Origin: Paramecium tetraurelia | Lineage: Eukaryota; Ciliophora; Oligohymenophorea; Peniculida; Parameciidae | Length of the DNA: 64,000 bases | Assembly: GCF_000165425.1 (NCBI RefSeq) | Contig: NW_001798984.1 | Location: 207,969 to 271,968, forward strand | Reading direction: 5' to 3' | In this document: positions 63,822-64,000 of the stretch, one piece after another | Layout: the number at the start of each line of letters is the position of its first letter | How positions within the stretch are numbered: position 1 is the first letter of the stretch | Notes under the pieces: model-generated | What the model saw: only the letters and a program-made list of their open reading frames with translations | The model's database searches: none | Told to the model about the DNA's origin: nothing | Translations under genes and position numbers: made by a program

Positions 63822-64000
63822 AATTATTAATAATCATATTACTATCATTAATATTGATTAGAAAATGTTGTAGAAATAATGAAGGAAGAAAAAAATCAAT
63901 TATAAGAGGAAATTATAGAAATGTGCTGTAGTTAAATAGTGGAGCCCTTATAAGTTCAAGAAAAATGAACAATTTTTTTGAAGGAGGTTAAACATCATTG

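Noticed and set aside
1-64000. Bacterial or standard-code interpretation with many short genes
   Set aside because: Known families (PCK, P0, Pelota, thioredoxin, kinases) are intact only with TAA/TAG as Gln and with 19-32 nt introns removed; ribosome-binding sites and operon structure are absent.
1-64000. tRNA, rRNA, CRISPR arrays, insertion sequences, telomere repeats
   Set aside because: I looked for cloverleaf-like GC-rich segments, regularly spaced repeats, transposase motifs and C4A2-type repeats and saw none I could support by eye; a tRNAscan or repeat search would be decisive.

Overview
The window reads as macronuclear DNA of a ciliate, most likely Paramecium or a close relative. Long clean genes appear only when TAA and TAG are read as glutamine and TGA as the sole stop. 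Almost every gene is broken by tiny introns (about 19-32 nt, GTA...TAG), the base composition is very AT-rich, and intergenic gaps are short. Nearly all conventional ORFs here are fragments or shadows of genes that only become whole under this code.

Layout. 1-4135 (+): the end of an unrecognised gene, ATP-type PEP carboxykinase, and a Sac1-type phosphoinositide phosphatase. 4433-9174: a Ser/Thr kinase (-), a myristoylated CaMKK-like kinase (+), and an RCC1-repeat protein (-). 9183-12274 (+): two heat-shock-factor-like genes flanking a coiled-coil gene. 12299-15200 (-): a pseudokinase and a VDAC-like porin. 15231-18972 (+): a roadblock/LAMTOR-like protein, a GDT1/TMEM165 transporter, ribosomal protein uL10 (P0) and an unrecognised gene. 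18986-24221: a PHD+PINIT+SP-RING SUMO ligase (-), Pelota (+), and mitochondrial ribosomal protein uS9m with a long N-terminal extension (-). 24303-36543 (+): a giant HUWE1/TOM1-like HECT ubiquitin ligase with a 32-Gln run and a Gln/Glu-rich insert of about 325 residues inside the HECT domain. 36523-46342: a four-span membrane protein, a large unrecognised protein, some small genes, an FG nucleoporin and an INTS6-like Integrator subunit (all - except one small +). 47318-50446: a PH-domain CaMK-like kinase (+), a small gene (-) and thioredoxin (-). 50637-53017 (-): two tandem pepsin-fold membrane proteins that overlap by four bases. 54783-59537 (+): a macro-WWE-PARP protein of about 1,570 residues. 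59534-64000: poorly resolved coding fragments.

These are housekeeping and signalling genes rather than one pathway. Themes that recur are ubiquitin/SUMO/ADP-ribose modification (HECT, SIZ/PIAS, macroPARP), translation and its quality control (P0, uS9m, Pelota), and kinases (three active-looking, one dead). Gene packing is extreme: divergent start codons lie 8, 17, 30, 44 and 81 bp apart, convergent genes lie about 12-30 bp apart, and in one case they overlap. The most unusual items are the HECT insert, the macroPARP, the ATGA-overlapping protease-fold pair, and five places where a gene continues only after a one-base (+1) shift.
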